Shown here: one piece after another, positions 11,248 through 22,711 of the stretch | Layout: every line of letters starts with the position of its first letter | How positions within the stretch are numbered: position 1 is the first letter of the stretch | Origin: Dichomitus squalens LYAD-421 SS1 | Taxonomy: Eukaryota > Basidiomycota > Agaricomycetes > Polyporales > Polyporaceae | DNA length: 64,000 bases | Direction of reading: 5' to 3' | NCBI RefSeq assembly: GCF_000275845.1 | Contig: NW_006766886.1 | Coordinates: 899,129 to 963,128 of the forward strand | The notes under the pieces: generated by a model | What the model was told of the DNA's origin: nothing | Seen by the model: the letters and a program-made list of their open reading frames with translations, nothing else | Database searches by the model: none | Position numbers and translations under genes: made by a program

Positions 11248-13930
11248 TCAGGCCTCAGGGGTCTGCGCCTTCTGACTCAACTCGGCCAGCTCCGCCTTGA
11301 GCCGCTTCAGCTCGTCCACAGCCGCAGCGACCTCCTTGTCGTTCTCCTCGCTCTTCGGCTTCGCCTTGAGCTCCCGCACGACCTGGCCCTGCTGCGCGAT
11401 CTTCTGCTCCCACGCGAGGACCTCGGATGACTTGGGCGGGGCGTTCGCGGTGGCCTCCGCTGCCGCGGCCTTGTCCGCGGCCTTCTTCGCCGCCGCAGCC
11501 TTGCGCTTCGACATCCCGGGGACGACGTGCGTCGCGTCGGCTGCTTCAGCGAGCGGGGATGGTTCTTGTGGTTTGTTGCCGCCGAACTTATCGCGCCAGA
11601 CGTCGGCCATCTTCTCGTCGATGCGCTTGAACAGGTGCTCCGGCGTGCCGATGGTGTGGCCCGCAAGGAGGTCATTCGAGAGCACGGTAGAAACGGCGCG
11701 CGGGGGTGCGTTGAGCTGCGCGAGGATCGCCGCTTCGGTCGAGGGCATGAACGGGTGGACGAGGGCGGTCAAGAGGTAGATGAGGTTGAGAGCGCGGGAA
11801 ACAACCTGGGCGCAGCGCTTGGGGTTCTCGGTCATGAGCTGCTTGTTCAGGCCAGAGGACTGGAGGTATAGGTTGCCGCGAGCGGATATGGTCATGACAG
11901 TGTGCAGACCGGAGCGAAGCTTGACGGCGTCCATATTGTCGACGTACTCCTTGACTAGGGCGTTAATCTCTGTGATGAACTCGGCGTCGTTCTCATCGTT
12001 CGGTGAGTATGGCCCGGGCTCGTCGCCGCTGTCGGGGATCGTGCTCTCATACTGAGAGGCAACGAACTTGAGGGCGCGATTTACGAAGTTACCGAAGCTA
12101 TCAAGAGGGTCAGTCGGTATAGCCATCAGCACAGTCTTGCGCTATGAGACGCACTTGTTCAAGAGCACGTTGTTGTTGGCCGCGATCTGATCCGCATGTC
12201 AGATGCTGGTGGCACTGCCAAATTGGACAGAGCGCTACTCACGCAATCGGCCCAAGAGAACATGGCGTCCGCCGTCTCCGGTCTTGTTGAGATTAGGTAG
12301 TACCTCCACACTGACGGTGGGATACCCGTCTCCCTTGCTGCAGGCCCAAAAACTCCACGATTGTGGCTCTTCGAGAATTTGCCACCTTCGTAGTTAAGGA
12401 ACTCTATCGCACGGTACGTCAGATACTACACCCGACTAGCATGCGTCGAACAGACCCACCGGTGGTCGAGAGATGGTGAAGCATGGTCCAAGGGCGACCA
12501 TCACCCAGCTGGATGGAGGGGAAGTAGATGACGTGGAAGTAGACATTATCCTTGCCCATGAACTGGTACAAGTTCACGTTCTTGTTGTCGAACCACCACC
12601 TCTTCCATTCAGAAGTGTAGTTTGCCGTGATGCTTGGGTAACCGATGCACGCGTCAAACTGGACAGGGTTAGCGTCTCGCGAAAAGGACTGTCGTCCAAG
12701 TATGGCTTACCCAGACATCTGCAACATAACATGAGTCGTCAAGATCACGCACATGGAAGATAAGATTCGTACAGAAAACTTTGCTCTCCATCCCTTCGTG
12801 CTCCTTGCCGTCAACATGGGGCACAGGAACACCCCACGTCAGATCTCGTGTGACCGGACTCGGTCGCAGGCCACCTTTCAGTCGCGCGTCGACGAGCTCC
12901 CCATCCCCGTTGATGACAGCATTCGGCGACCAGTGGCCCTTCTTCCACGACTTCCTGATCCATTCTTCTGTACGCGGCTGGAGTTCGTTGAGGCGGACGT
13001 ACATGTGTGCCGTCGTGCGCGTCGTAACCTTGTGCGTCTTGTCGACGAGACAGCGAGGGTTGATGAGCTCGATAGCGTCGAGCGTACGACCACAGACGTC
13101 ACACTGGTCTCCTCGCGCGTCCTGGAAAGTGCCGATATCAATGGAGAGCAACGTAGGACAGAACGCAGCAACTCACGTCGGCGCCACAGTGAGGACATGT
13201 CCCCTCCACGAAGCGATCTGCGAGGAATCTGGAGTTCTGTAAGTCAAGTTCTCTGGAGCATTCATGTCATACGCACTTGCTGCATCCTTCGCAATATGTC
13301 TGCTCCTTCTCCGCTCTCTCCAGGAAGTTGTTCTTAGCGAGATTCAGGTAGATCTCTTGACAGATCCTGGAGGTCACTATGAACGGACGAGACGCCGATT
13401 GTGGTATACAAATCTTACTCGGTATGCTTCTGCGTTGACGTTCGGCTGAAGATATCAAAGCTGCGATTGCCACGATAAGTCTGGGGTCACACAGGGTCTG
13501 CGTCGTGCCATACCTTAACTCGAACCACTTGTACGTCTCCACATGTATCGCGTTGTATTTGTCGCATAAAGCTCTAGGAGTGAGACCTTCCTTCAGGGCC
13601 TGTGTCTCCGTTGCGGTACCGTATTCGTCTGTGCCACAAACGTAGAGCGTTTTCCGATTGCGAGTGCCTGATTAGAAGTTTGAGCAGGCAGGCGATCGAT
13701 CTCACTGGTGGGGAACCTACGGCTATAACTGTTGCAGACATGGCATCAGCATAGACTCATTTCCACGTGTGCACAAGCATCCGTACCGAGCAAAAACATC
13801 CGCGCTGAGCGTACTTCCAATGATGTTCCCTGCGTAGAGCTCGTTTGGAGGCCTATGTAAAAGGATACTTGCACACATACCGAGATGGGGAACATTGTTG
13901 CAGTACGGCAACGCAGATGTGATCAAGATG
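11248..13930 (-). CDS. MES1: methionyl-tRNA synthetase, cytosolic type
   Basis: Class I synthetase that charges tRNA-Met. On the minus strand the exons give [24 protein letters not shown] and, after an intron, [15 protein letters not shown]; the HIGH-like site is PHLG. Then come [22 protein letters not shown], Cys pairs EGCSK and CDVCGRTLD of the connective-peptide zinc knuckles, and [36 protein letters not shown] and [16 protein letters not shown] follow, with the catalytic KFSKS at about 12366-12380. The last exon, from about 12097 to 11248, holds the anticodon-binding helical domain and an Ala/Lys-rich tail ending in a WHEP-like helix pair ([19 protein letters not shown]). The 5' end is unresolved: no Met lies close upstream of PVPGEEN, so a short first exon may lie at 13930-14100. 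Confidence 0.93.
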
Positions 13931-14575
13931 TTTTCTTCTCCAGGGACTGGGAGACTGTGCGATGACCGGTGAGGACCCCGCCGATCGCAAGACTCATTAG
14001 AACGCGCTCGTACATGGATTCCCCAGGCTTGGGTATCGCGCGTAACACGTCCTCCGCCTCGCGAATCTTCTGGACCATATTCTTCTATTGCTTCTATGCG
14101 ATCTTGGTTGACCCAGTGGGCGATGAGAAAGTCAGGCGACAGGGAGGGGGAAAGCGACGGGAAGTATTGCGGTAAGTAGCCTGCAGCAAGTATGGAGAGA
14201 TCCTATCTACCCGTCGCCTGACTCGATATCCCCACGTGCGCAGGCCGCATCGCCACCAGCCCGGGTTAGTCGGACTCTAGGCTCTCCGTTGGTGGTCGGA
14301 TGGATGTGCGGTCGCTCTACTCATGGGCTCGGTCTGCCCTAATGTCATCTGGGCATCGAAAGCTCCCGGCCGAAATACGAGCGGTCGTGGCTGACAGCGA
14401 GGACGTCATGCCTCCGCCGTGATGGTCCCACCTTATCTAATCTTTCACCTACGAATATCAGAAGACAGTAGCCGACTGGGATCCTGGGTTAGAATGATCT
14501 GGATGGGCTGCTCTTTGCACTCTTTCCGACCGGACTCGTTTCACCAAGTAGCGGGGGAAGGCTAGGGACTGGGAT
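13931..14575. other. divergent intergenic region
   Basis: Lies between the synthetase 5' end (minus) and the AIG2-like gene (plus), so promoters for both are expected here. On the minus strand an ATG-started stretch at about 14088-13990 ([20 protein letters not shown]) may be the missing 5' exon of the synthetase, but no in-frame splice was found. Confidence 0.35.
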
Positions 14576-15531
14576 ATGTCACACACAGCCTTCTTCTATG
14601 GAACTCTTCTTCATCCCTCGATTCTACGGCGAGTGATCGGCCATGAAGGCAGCAGACTGCAGATATGTCCGGCACTGCTTCTTGTGAGTACACAATGAAC
14701 GGAATGTGGTTAAGCAGCAAATTTGCCACCGTCCAGTCTCATCGTATGTCGTTGATGAATTTGCCCCATGTTCACTTCTATCATGCAGGAACATACTCGT
14801 CATAAGATACGAGTGAGTCCTGGAGATTGTCCTCGATTGCTTCGGGCTTGCGCTCATGGTGGATCAGCACGCAGACTATCCGGCGGTGCTGCCATTCGAG
14901 AAGAGCCGAGAGCTTTTCCTAACCTCTGGGCACACTGAACCTCCTGCGAACGAGCTGAACGTCCGAGGCAGCCTCGTGACAGGACTCAACGACAATGACA
15001 TCGCCCTATTAGACCTCTTTGAAGGCGACGTACGTACACGGCGCTCCTGATTCTCCGCCCGAACCTGATGGACGCGTCCTTCCTTCTCAGGAATACACAC
15101 GCGAGAATGTACTCGTTCACCCCTTAGGACCTCTGACCTCCCTGTCGCACACGCCTCCTCCACGCACAGCAATTCCAAACATCGGCTCTTCCCCCTCAAA
15201 CGCCGCTACCGACGCCTACATTGTGCCGCTGAGAGCCCCTGAGCTCCCTCCCCTCGACGCTCTCCCGCCACCACTCCCCGCGCAAACTTACATTTACGCG
15301 GGGCCTCTCAGAGACCTTAGCCCAGAGCTTTGGTCATACGAGGATTTCGTCCGGGAAAACGCGTGGAAGTGGGTCGGGACGGGAGCGCGTGATAACGAGT
15401 ACTACGTCGAGGTGGATAGGCGGCGGGATATGGATGGCAAGACGCTAAAGACGGAAATCGTCGACACCGGCAGCGTCCCGGGATCGGACGAGGTTGGTGA
15501 AGCGGTGGCGGTAGAAATACAAGGTCCATGA
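14576..15531 (+). CDS. AIG2 / gamma-glutamylcyclotransferase-like protein
   Basis: Four exons (14576-14683, 14789-14812, 14868-15029, 15091-15531) splice in frame to 244 residues. The N-terminus MSHTAFFYGTLLHPSILRRV has the family's FFYGTL substrate-loop motif. EHTRHKIRHADYPAVLPF and the Glu-bearing LDLFEGDEYTRENV (the catalytic-acid region of this fold) follow. AQTYIYAGPLRDLSPELWSYEDFVRENAWKW matches the end of AIG2-like proteins. Family members act on gamma-glutamyl amines or peptides; the substrate here is unknown. A Pro-rich insert of about 70 residues after ENVLVHPLG is longer than in most relatives. Exon 2 encodes just eight residues. Confidence 0.87.
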
Positions 15532-16410
15532 TGCGACGAATCATCTGTGTAGGTGTACATGCAGAATACAATGGGAGCATGTGGCTCAGTGGCGGGATCA
15601 AGAACGAGCTATTTGCGGTAGACGGCCGATACTCGGAACAGCCGGTAGCATATCTGGCGGTCGTCTCTGGCGCGGCCCATGTGTTATTGTGGGCCTCCGT
15701 GATTGTGTTTGGTTGCATGCCCTTAGGAATATAAATATTGCATGGGTCTGATATATTGACAGAGCTCCTACACACATTTATAGGCAATCCTATGGGTTTT
15801 ACACGGTACATAGCTAAGTTGTCAGCGCATTCGTACAGACATGTTAGAGGGAAAGCACAGAGAAGGACAAGCAGAGATAGCTGGATAACGGTTTAGAACG
15901 AGGGGAACAGATTTCACGGACAAGATTTGCTACTTTGTACTGGAGACGAGAATGAGACGGAGAGCATATGCAAGAGATTCTAGAGCGGTCTGAACAAGAG
16001 GCAACGCTGAGAACAAGGGGCTAATCAAGACAAGCGGCGCGAAGGATAGCGTAAGAGCCGTGACAGGGAAAACAATGGCACGTAGATCGAGATAGACTAG
16101 CAGTAGATTGGGAAAACATGGCTTATTGTTTCGCAGAGAGAGTGGAATAGCGGGGCAAACAGAGAGGAAAAGCGGCAGATAGCTTGACACGCCCGAGAGC
16201 GACATCGATAATGACGAAACTAGAGTTTGGGGTTCGATATCAGAAAAGACGAGAAGATCATAGGCTGTCATGTACGTGATCATGAGGGGCTTCGTGTATG
16301 GGGAGCATCGATGTTCTGGTTCTATTTCCCAGACGCACTGGGCTTTGTTCTGGTGTCTTCCGGCGCAAAGCACAGTGGTCAGGGCGTCTTGATGACTGGA
16401 ACCAGGAATT
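15532..16410. other. intergenic, convergent 3' ends
   Basis: Between the stop of the AIG2-like gene and the stop of the forkhead gene. A TATA-like AT-rich patch near 15730 is present. No gene can be supported; the 147-codon minus frame here is low-complexity and shows no splice logic. Confidence 0.5.
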
Positions 16411-18746
16411 TTATCCCCGCGAGCGCGACGACTCCGAAGAGGAGCTAGCCCGGCGGCCGCTATGGGACGGGCCCTGCACGAACTGTTGTTGCTGTTGCGG
16501 CATCAGGCCCGACGGGCCGGCCCCAGCTTGCATACCATGCGCACCATATCCCCTGCCCGACACGAACCGGCCGCTATTATCCCTGAACTGCTCCGAACCT
16601 TGAATCGGGGGCAGTAGGTGATAAGATGGCGCGAGACGCGCATCGTGTTGCATCTGAGAGGGCGGAGAAAGATTGTGGGCGCGTGTGAGCGTGGGACCTG
16701 TGTTGCCGCCCATGCCTCGAGAGTGCGGTAGCGGCAAGTATAATTGGCCTCCTTGGTAGGATTGGCTGGTCCCAGCCTGCCATCCAGACTGAGGCGCGCG
16801 GCCGCCGCCCATGGATGGTTGTCCAAATGTCACGGAGTCAGGCGCAGGAAGTCCGAGCGACGGCTGACCAAACGAGGGCTGATTGAGAGTGGCGGATAGC
16901 TGGCGCGAACTTTTGGCACTGGTCTGGGCGGGCAAGGGGGTCATGTCCACGGCCTGGCGCGCGTGCCGCCCTTGAGGGGGAAACTGTGGCCCCTGCATGT
17001 AAGGAGAATTTCCCCGTCTAGCCATGCGTGTCGCTGGGCGAGACGTCATCCGTCCTTGGCCGACCTGGTGTCCCTGAAGCAGGGGATCGATAGGCACGTC
17101 TTGGGGCGGCTGCGAAGGGGAGGGGAAGCCTTCGTCCTCCTCCTGGGAGCTCTCAGCCTCATCCGGCGGAGGCAATCCTGCCGCCTCAGCTTCCGCACGA
17201 GCACGCAGCTCCGCTTTCGTCGGTCGCTTGTTACGCTTGCGGGGCCGCTTCGTGCCTGCGCCGAGGGAATAGTCCACGACCCAGTAGCTGCCTTTCCCCG
17301 GCTCCGTGATGGGCTTCTGGATCCTCCGGAAGCACTTGTAGAGGGAGAGATTGTGTCGAATGGAGTTCTGCGGATGGATGTGGGTCAATGTGTAAGGCGG
17401 GTGCACACATACACCGACAATGATAACGCACCTGCCACGACTTGTCGTCTTTGTTGAGAGCGAACCATTCAAACCTCTCCTCTAGCGCCTGATAGATTTC
17501 TTGTAGAGTCAACCGTTTGTTCGGGCTGCCGAGGATGGCCAACTGAGAGAGCGTAGGGATTGATTGACCAGGGCGTTGACCGGGGGCCGGGTCAGGGAGA
17601 GCTCTGAGGCTCAGCTCCTGATCAGGACTGAGGCCGAGAATCCTTCGCACTTCGGCATCGGAAGTCGGAATGTAAGCGTCGTCGCCAGAACGAAGCGGAG
17701 AGTTCGACGAGCTGGCGAAGGCGTACGCGTCCTGGGACTGTGGCGCGGAGGGGGACGGGAGATGAATACGCGTTTGCCCGGGGATGACGGCGTCGTGCCG
17801 CATGTCCCGGTCAAAGGGGTGCTCATCTGACTGCATGGGGAGTAGCTGTAGCTCGGGGGAAGGGAAGTTTGGCGGCTGGGCGGGCTCGGGTGAATCTATT
17901 CCCAGCGGAACCTGAGGCATGCCCACAGATGGGTACGTGTGCGTGCGTGGGCGGTAGTAGGCTTGGTCTGGTTGGCGGGGGTCCGTGCCGATGCGAGCGT
18001 GTTCCATACCAACCCTACGGAAGTTCTCGTCATAGGCAGGGTAGTGCTCAGGATTGTAGCCGGGAATGGGGCCAACGCGCTGGCGAGGGGGAAACGCGTC
18101 GCCCATATCAAAGACGGAGTGTTGAGGGGGTGTACCGTTGCTTACGACGCCACTCGACGCGCTCCCTTGGCTACTAACACTCATTCCGCCGCTCTGGTCA
18201 CTTCCCCCGCTCCCATTCGACCCCGTGGGGCTACTCTCGCCACTGCGCCGCTGGAAAGTAGGCTGCGGTGTGCGTCAGATTGAGAAAACTCTTGATCAGA
18301 TAAGAACATGGTGTGCGTACCGGGTACATGTTCGGCGGTGACATCGACGGAGGAATATTGGCGTCGAAAGGTTGAACAGTGGGGTCATAGAGCACATCGG
18401 GGCCAGGTTGTACGAAGGTGGAGGCTCGGGTAGTGCTGGATGAGCCTGGGGGTACGTAGGGGGAGTCGTCCACGTAAACTGTGGCGGGTTGAGGTTGGAG
18501 ACGAGTGTGAGGGTAATGAGGCGGATTTTGGACCTCATACGCCGGGCGGGAGACGCCGAAGACCGATGGAGGGTGATCGGTCGGGTGGGAACGCTGCGAA
18601 CCACTGCCATCGTCGCCAGATCGTGAATCAGAGCCAGAGCTCTGGTGACGACTTTGGGGGTCTGGAAAACTCGCAGAGGACGGCAATGTAGCAGAAGTGT
18701 TTGTGGTGAGCGCATAGAAGCGCCTCAGAGAAGCGTTTGTGTCCAT
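16411..18746 (-). CDS. forkhead-domain transcription factor
   Basis: Three exons (18746-18321, 18250-17432, 17367-16411) encode 733 residues. The winged helix is built across the last intron: LAILGSPNKRLTLQEIYQAL and FEWFALNKDDKSWQ, then NSIRHNLSLYKCFRRI and GKGSYWVVDY. The recognition helix NSIRHNLS is canonical. The usual KPPYSY entry is replaced by GQSIPTLSQ, so the domain's first strand is divergent. A basic KRPRKRNKRPTKAE follows the domain and probably serves DNA-backbone contact and nuclear import. The flanks are long, disordered and Ser/Pro/Gln-rich, ending in a poly-Gln stretch and an SSSSESSRSRG tail. An ATG also exists at 18184, but the upstream exon reads well (MDTNASLRRFYALTTNTSA) and splices in frame. 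Confidence 0.9.
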
Positions 18747-19296
18747 CTTTGGTAATGGCCGGATACGGGAAATCGCGGGTGCTGGTCAACGTGAGAGCCG
18801 GTAAATCGCTCAGAGCGCCGAATGTATACTCCCCGTTTCGGCGAAAAAGAGAGGGACGGTCTGTGCGAACCGACAAACAGAGCGTAAATCTGTGGGCGTC
18901 GGTGGGTGTACCCTGGGGAGGAGTGCCAGCGTGGGCGTCGGGGAGGACTCACCATTGTCTACATCATCTTCTTCTCTTGACTAGCATCATATTGTGGGCG
19001 AAGAGAAAGGAGGGTGCGCAAGAGGTCAGGTTGCGCCGAGCTGTCTAGTCTCATCACTGTGCCACTCGGTGCCTCCCGGCTCTCCTTTATCCTCGGTTAC
19101 ACGACCCTGTGCCTACAAAGCATGTTTGATATCCGCCACATGCACTAGGGCGACAGCAGGATTTATTACGCCGTCTCGTCTCCCGAGGACTGCAATCGCG
19201 GTCCTTCCTCGCAGGCTCCAATAAGGCAAGTGTCCCTACACGTACCGTTTGCTTGCACCAGAGACGAAGACCGCTACTCTCTTACAATCCATCGAA
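18747..19296. other. upstream region of forkhead gene
   Basis: No gene recognised. Probably holds the forkhead promoter and leader; a minus-strand donor-like site (GGTGAGTCC) near 18951 could mark a 5' UTR intron. Confidence 0.4.
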
Positions 19297-19342
19297 GAGG
19301 AGTCTATCGAGTGTGCAGATGCGCACACTCGATAGACTCCTC
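19297..19342. repeat. 20-bp perfect inverted repeat with 6-nt loop
   Basis: The left arm (19297-19316, GAGGAGTCTATCGAGTGTGC) is exactly complementary to 19323-19342. The loop is AGATGC. A transcript from either strand would form a long perfect hairpin. Confidence 0.92.
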
Positions 19343-21361
19343 CTTTGCATGGCTGAAGTGAGAGCATGGCAGTTTGGGAGCACGCACCTTGGCATCGCAG
19401 ATCTTTTGCTGGAAGGCGTCTGACAAGCGTCCAGTCTGTACCCGCAGGACACAGCTGGCGACAGTACTTCTGGATTTTTTTCTAGGCTAGACCCGCGCCG
19501 AACGGGTCGGGACAATATCTCTTGAGACGTCGTGCCCCTGCCGCAGTACTGCATTAGACGCCGAGTCCGCTGCACCAGGACCAGGCTGAGTGCCCTACGG
19601 CCGGCGGGCCGATAGATTTCCTATAGGACTTCATCGGCGTGTATAGCCATGGCCCAGTCACCTGGAGGCACCAGGGATGGGGGGATGGAGCAAGCTGGCG
19701 AGGGGTGGATGGTAGGGGAAAACAAGCATAGGTGGTGCAGGCGTCCGCACATTCCGCGAGTGTGACGTTCTAACTGCTGCACAGCATTAGTTCCGGTCTT
19801 CCTCCTTTCTACTTCTATAGCTATGAATCTTGCTCACTGGCATACTTGGTCCTGGTCGCTATGCCCGGATCACCACAGAGGGCTCCCTGGGACGAGAATC
19901 TGGTGAACCGGCCTCCGTCGCGTCGCCCGGATTATACTGCTTCCCTCTCGTTTTTGCTTGGGCCTTCCATTGCGGTCGCCTTGTGTAGGGCTGCCCACTT
20001 CACCGCATATATGCGGCCGTATCAGTGCGTCGACCCAATGTCGCTGCCTCCTGGCAACCTAAACCGCGAAGGGTCTCAATGTATGGTAATCTTGCGCTTT
20101 CCCGTGCAGAATTTGTCTCGGCGAGGTTCAGGTGAGTTCCTTACCCATTGCCGTCTCGACCCCGTCCCATTACCATTCTATCAACTCGTGACAGGAAGCT
20201 GCTCGCCTCCAGCTTCTCCCTTGTGACCTTGTCGTGCAACCGGGACTCCCCCGCCCCGCCTATCACTAGTACATCATTATCCTCCCTATCCCAAGTCTTT
20301 AGCCTATGGGGCATAACTTCACCGTCCTCGATACATCAAGCCGAATATATGCGGTACACAATCCGACTTAGCCCGTACGACGGCCTTTTGCGTTGGGATC
20401 AATCACACCGACAGGAAGCTGCAACGCGACGCCTGACCACGAGGACTATCAGCCTATACAACCACGGGTGAAGATGATGCACCTCCTCTTTCGAACTGCA
20501 TCCTCGAACTTAGGTTGATGGCAAACTGAGTACAGGATATCTGGTGAGCACATATTTCCAATGTCATCTTGAACGTCTGCGCGCACAATCCATAGATTGC
20601 CTCCTCCATGAACCTCCCCCCCCCTTCGTCATCATGACTCCATGTTCATTCTGTACACGTGGTGCTACTTGTCGGTGTTCTGTAAGTCTTCGTTTATCAT
20701 TGCGTTTCTTCCTCTCGCGCTGGCGGTTTGCACATGTAAACCCTCTTAAGCCAGACCTAGTTACCGCGCGCGATCCCGCCCCAGTGGGTTTGGGGTCATC
20801 GGATGTCACGGCCTAGAGAGATACGAGGTTCAATCTACCTGTCTTTCAAGTTTGAAGGACCAAACTCCATTGGGGAGGGAGCGCGCCCGCGATAAGTAGG
20901 TCTGGGTTAAAAGGGTTTCTACTGTAACTTTGATGCCAGTCGTGTACTGTACTATAGAATGAAGTATTGATTACAGTCTCTTCGCCGTACTAGCACGGAG
21001 CACCCGTTGCATCCACTGTACCTTAATGACAGAGCATATATGTATCCCAAACCAGAGACAACGCACATGCGGCCACTTTCCTCGGTCGACGCCATCCCAC
21101 AGTGACCTCAATGTGCATTAGCGCCCTTACATTCGGCCGTCGTGGGCATCGAACACTCAAGCACATGTGTACTTCAGCCCACGAACGGTCAAGTTGACAT
21201 GATGGAACATCAAGCAGCAGAAACATCATGCAACACATAATCTACACGAACTAGAACCTTCAAACTACAGCTAATAAATGAACCTTCTATTATCTGATGC
21301 ACCGAGATTCCAGTCGACTGACTGGTCCCAAAGGCACCTCAGAAATAAGAAGGGAAATCCC
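19343..21361. other. gene-poor stretch
   Basis: About 2 kb in which I find no splice-consistent coding chain on either strand. The frames present are short (under 130 codons), mostly with non-ATG starts. Nothing repeated was noticed apart from the hairpin to its left. Confidence 0.45.
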
Positions 21362-21543
21362 CCGACGACACAAGCCGGTAGTGCAGTGGCAAGGTCATCG
21401 CGTCCCCGCGTTGCAAGCAGTGCACGGGGAACAAGGGCTGCAAAAATTAGATAACCAAAAATGAAGGCGGTGCCTTCATAATAGTGGTTAAACTATTAAG
21501 AACAGATACTACACTTGATCTAAGCCAAAAGGCCAGAGTGGTA
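21362..21543 (-). ncRNA. U2 spliceosomal snRNA
   Basis: The minus strand reads CTCTGGCCTTTTGGCTTAGA, then ATCAAGTGTAGTATCTGTTC. This is the conserved U2 5' stem-loop I followed by the branch-point-pairing GTAGTA. Next come a perfect stem-loop IIa (TAATAGT ttaacc ACTATTA), a perfect IIb (TGAAGGC acc GCCTTCA), an Sm-like site (AATTTTTG), a GC-rich stem III (TCCCCGTG...CGCGGGGA) and a stem-loop IV with loop ACTGCACTACC. The branch-site element is needed to recognise introns such as those in every gene here. The 5' end is placed at about 21543 by analogy with other U2 RNAs; the 3' end is approximate. Confidence 0.95.
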
Positions 21544-22711
21544 AGGAAACAACGATGCCAGGCGGGGGTTGATATACCCAGCGGCGAGTGCGCACGGACC
21601 AGGTGGCGGCGCGTGTTATGCGCGCGCAGGTCTCTTCACAGGTGACAGAGCCCAGCGGCTCCCTCGACCAAGACCGACCTCGCGTAGAAGTTGTCAGCGT
21701 GGATGTTCTCGGGATGGCCTCTGATACACCTGATAATTGATGGCGCACTAAGACCTGTCGATTTGTCGGGGAAAAGTCAATCGCCGTCGCCCATCTTGCG
21801 CATGCGTACATTGGCTCCTGTGTATACATCTTTGAATTTCAATTCGCCGTCTTCCAAATTATCATTTCTGCGCGTGCGAGGCCATGACCTTGCAGCTACG
21901 TTTCGCGTTCTTACCTCGTCCACACGATAAGCGGTGTGCCACCCAGCGCTCAGTAAGCAACCCTCATCATTCATACCGCAGTAGGATGGAACCATTTGTG
22001 ATGTTGCAAAGTCCCGTGGACGCAATCTATCAAACGTTGGGCCACCCTGAATCCCGGATATGGCCATATGTACCGTATGGGTCGGCAAGGTGTCGACGGC
22101 GCACGAGAAATACGCGTTCATCTAAATTGACCTCTTCGGCACCCACACGTTGTCACGGATGAGGTGCATGGAAGACCACGGAGTTTTTCCCGCTCTTCCT
22201 TGCCCTGGCCAATAGCCCGGAGCGTATCGAGTCTAAGACCAGAGCACCAAGGGTCCTTCTTGTCATTGAGGTGCAGCTGCATACGGCAGGGACTGCTACG
22301 TGCCCCTGCAGCTCACGATGGCGGAGACGGAATGTGCTGTATCACATGTTGGCAGGTCGGTGACAGCGAGCCGACGACTCGGAATATGGTCCTATGGCTG
22401 CGCCGTAAGTTGCACGCGTCATGTCCGGATAAGCCGTGTTGCATTAGGACATTAGAGCCCACTTACGTACGCGATGCAATTGGATAGACTACCATTATAT
22501 CGGCGCTGTCCGGCAGGCTACTGAGAGCAGCGACCACGGCGTGGGCGCAGTTGCGCATCCCAGGGCCTCGCTTCTCTTCCGTCGACGCTTCCCCAGCCCG
22601 TCTCATAGAGCTCTACATCCATAAAGGCGGAGCGGACAGGCCGTTCCGTGCCTCCCAGAATCCGTCCTCTCTTGTCACGGAGGAGCCCCCTCCCACCTCC
22701 CCATGTAGCCA
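21544..22711. other. upstream of U2 and of DUF6534 copy 2
   Basis: Contains the U2 promoter at its left. A minus-strand frame at 22121-21777 (ends FKDVYTGANVRMRK) and coding-like peptide near 22300-22180 (HLNDKKDPWCSGL, AIGQGKEEREKLRG) could be pieces of one minus-strand gene, but I could not join them or name a family. Confidence 0.3.

Noticed and set aside
11297..11871. Plus-strand frames of up to 160 codons opposite the synthetase C-terminus
   Set aside because: Antisense shadows of an Ala/Lys-rich, GC-rich coding exon.
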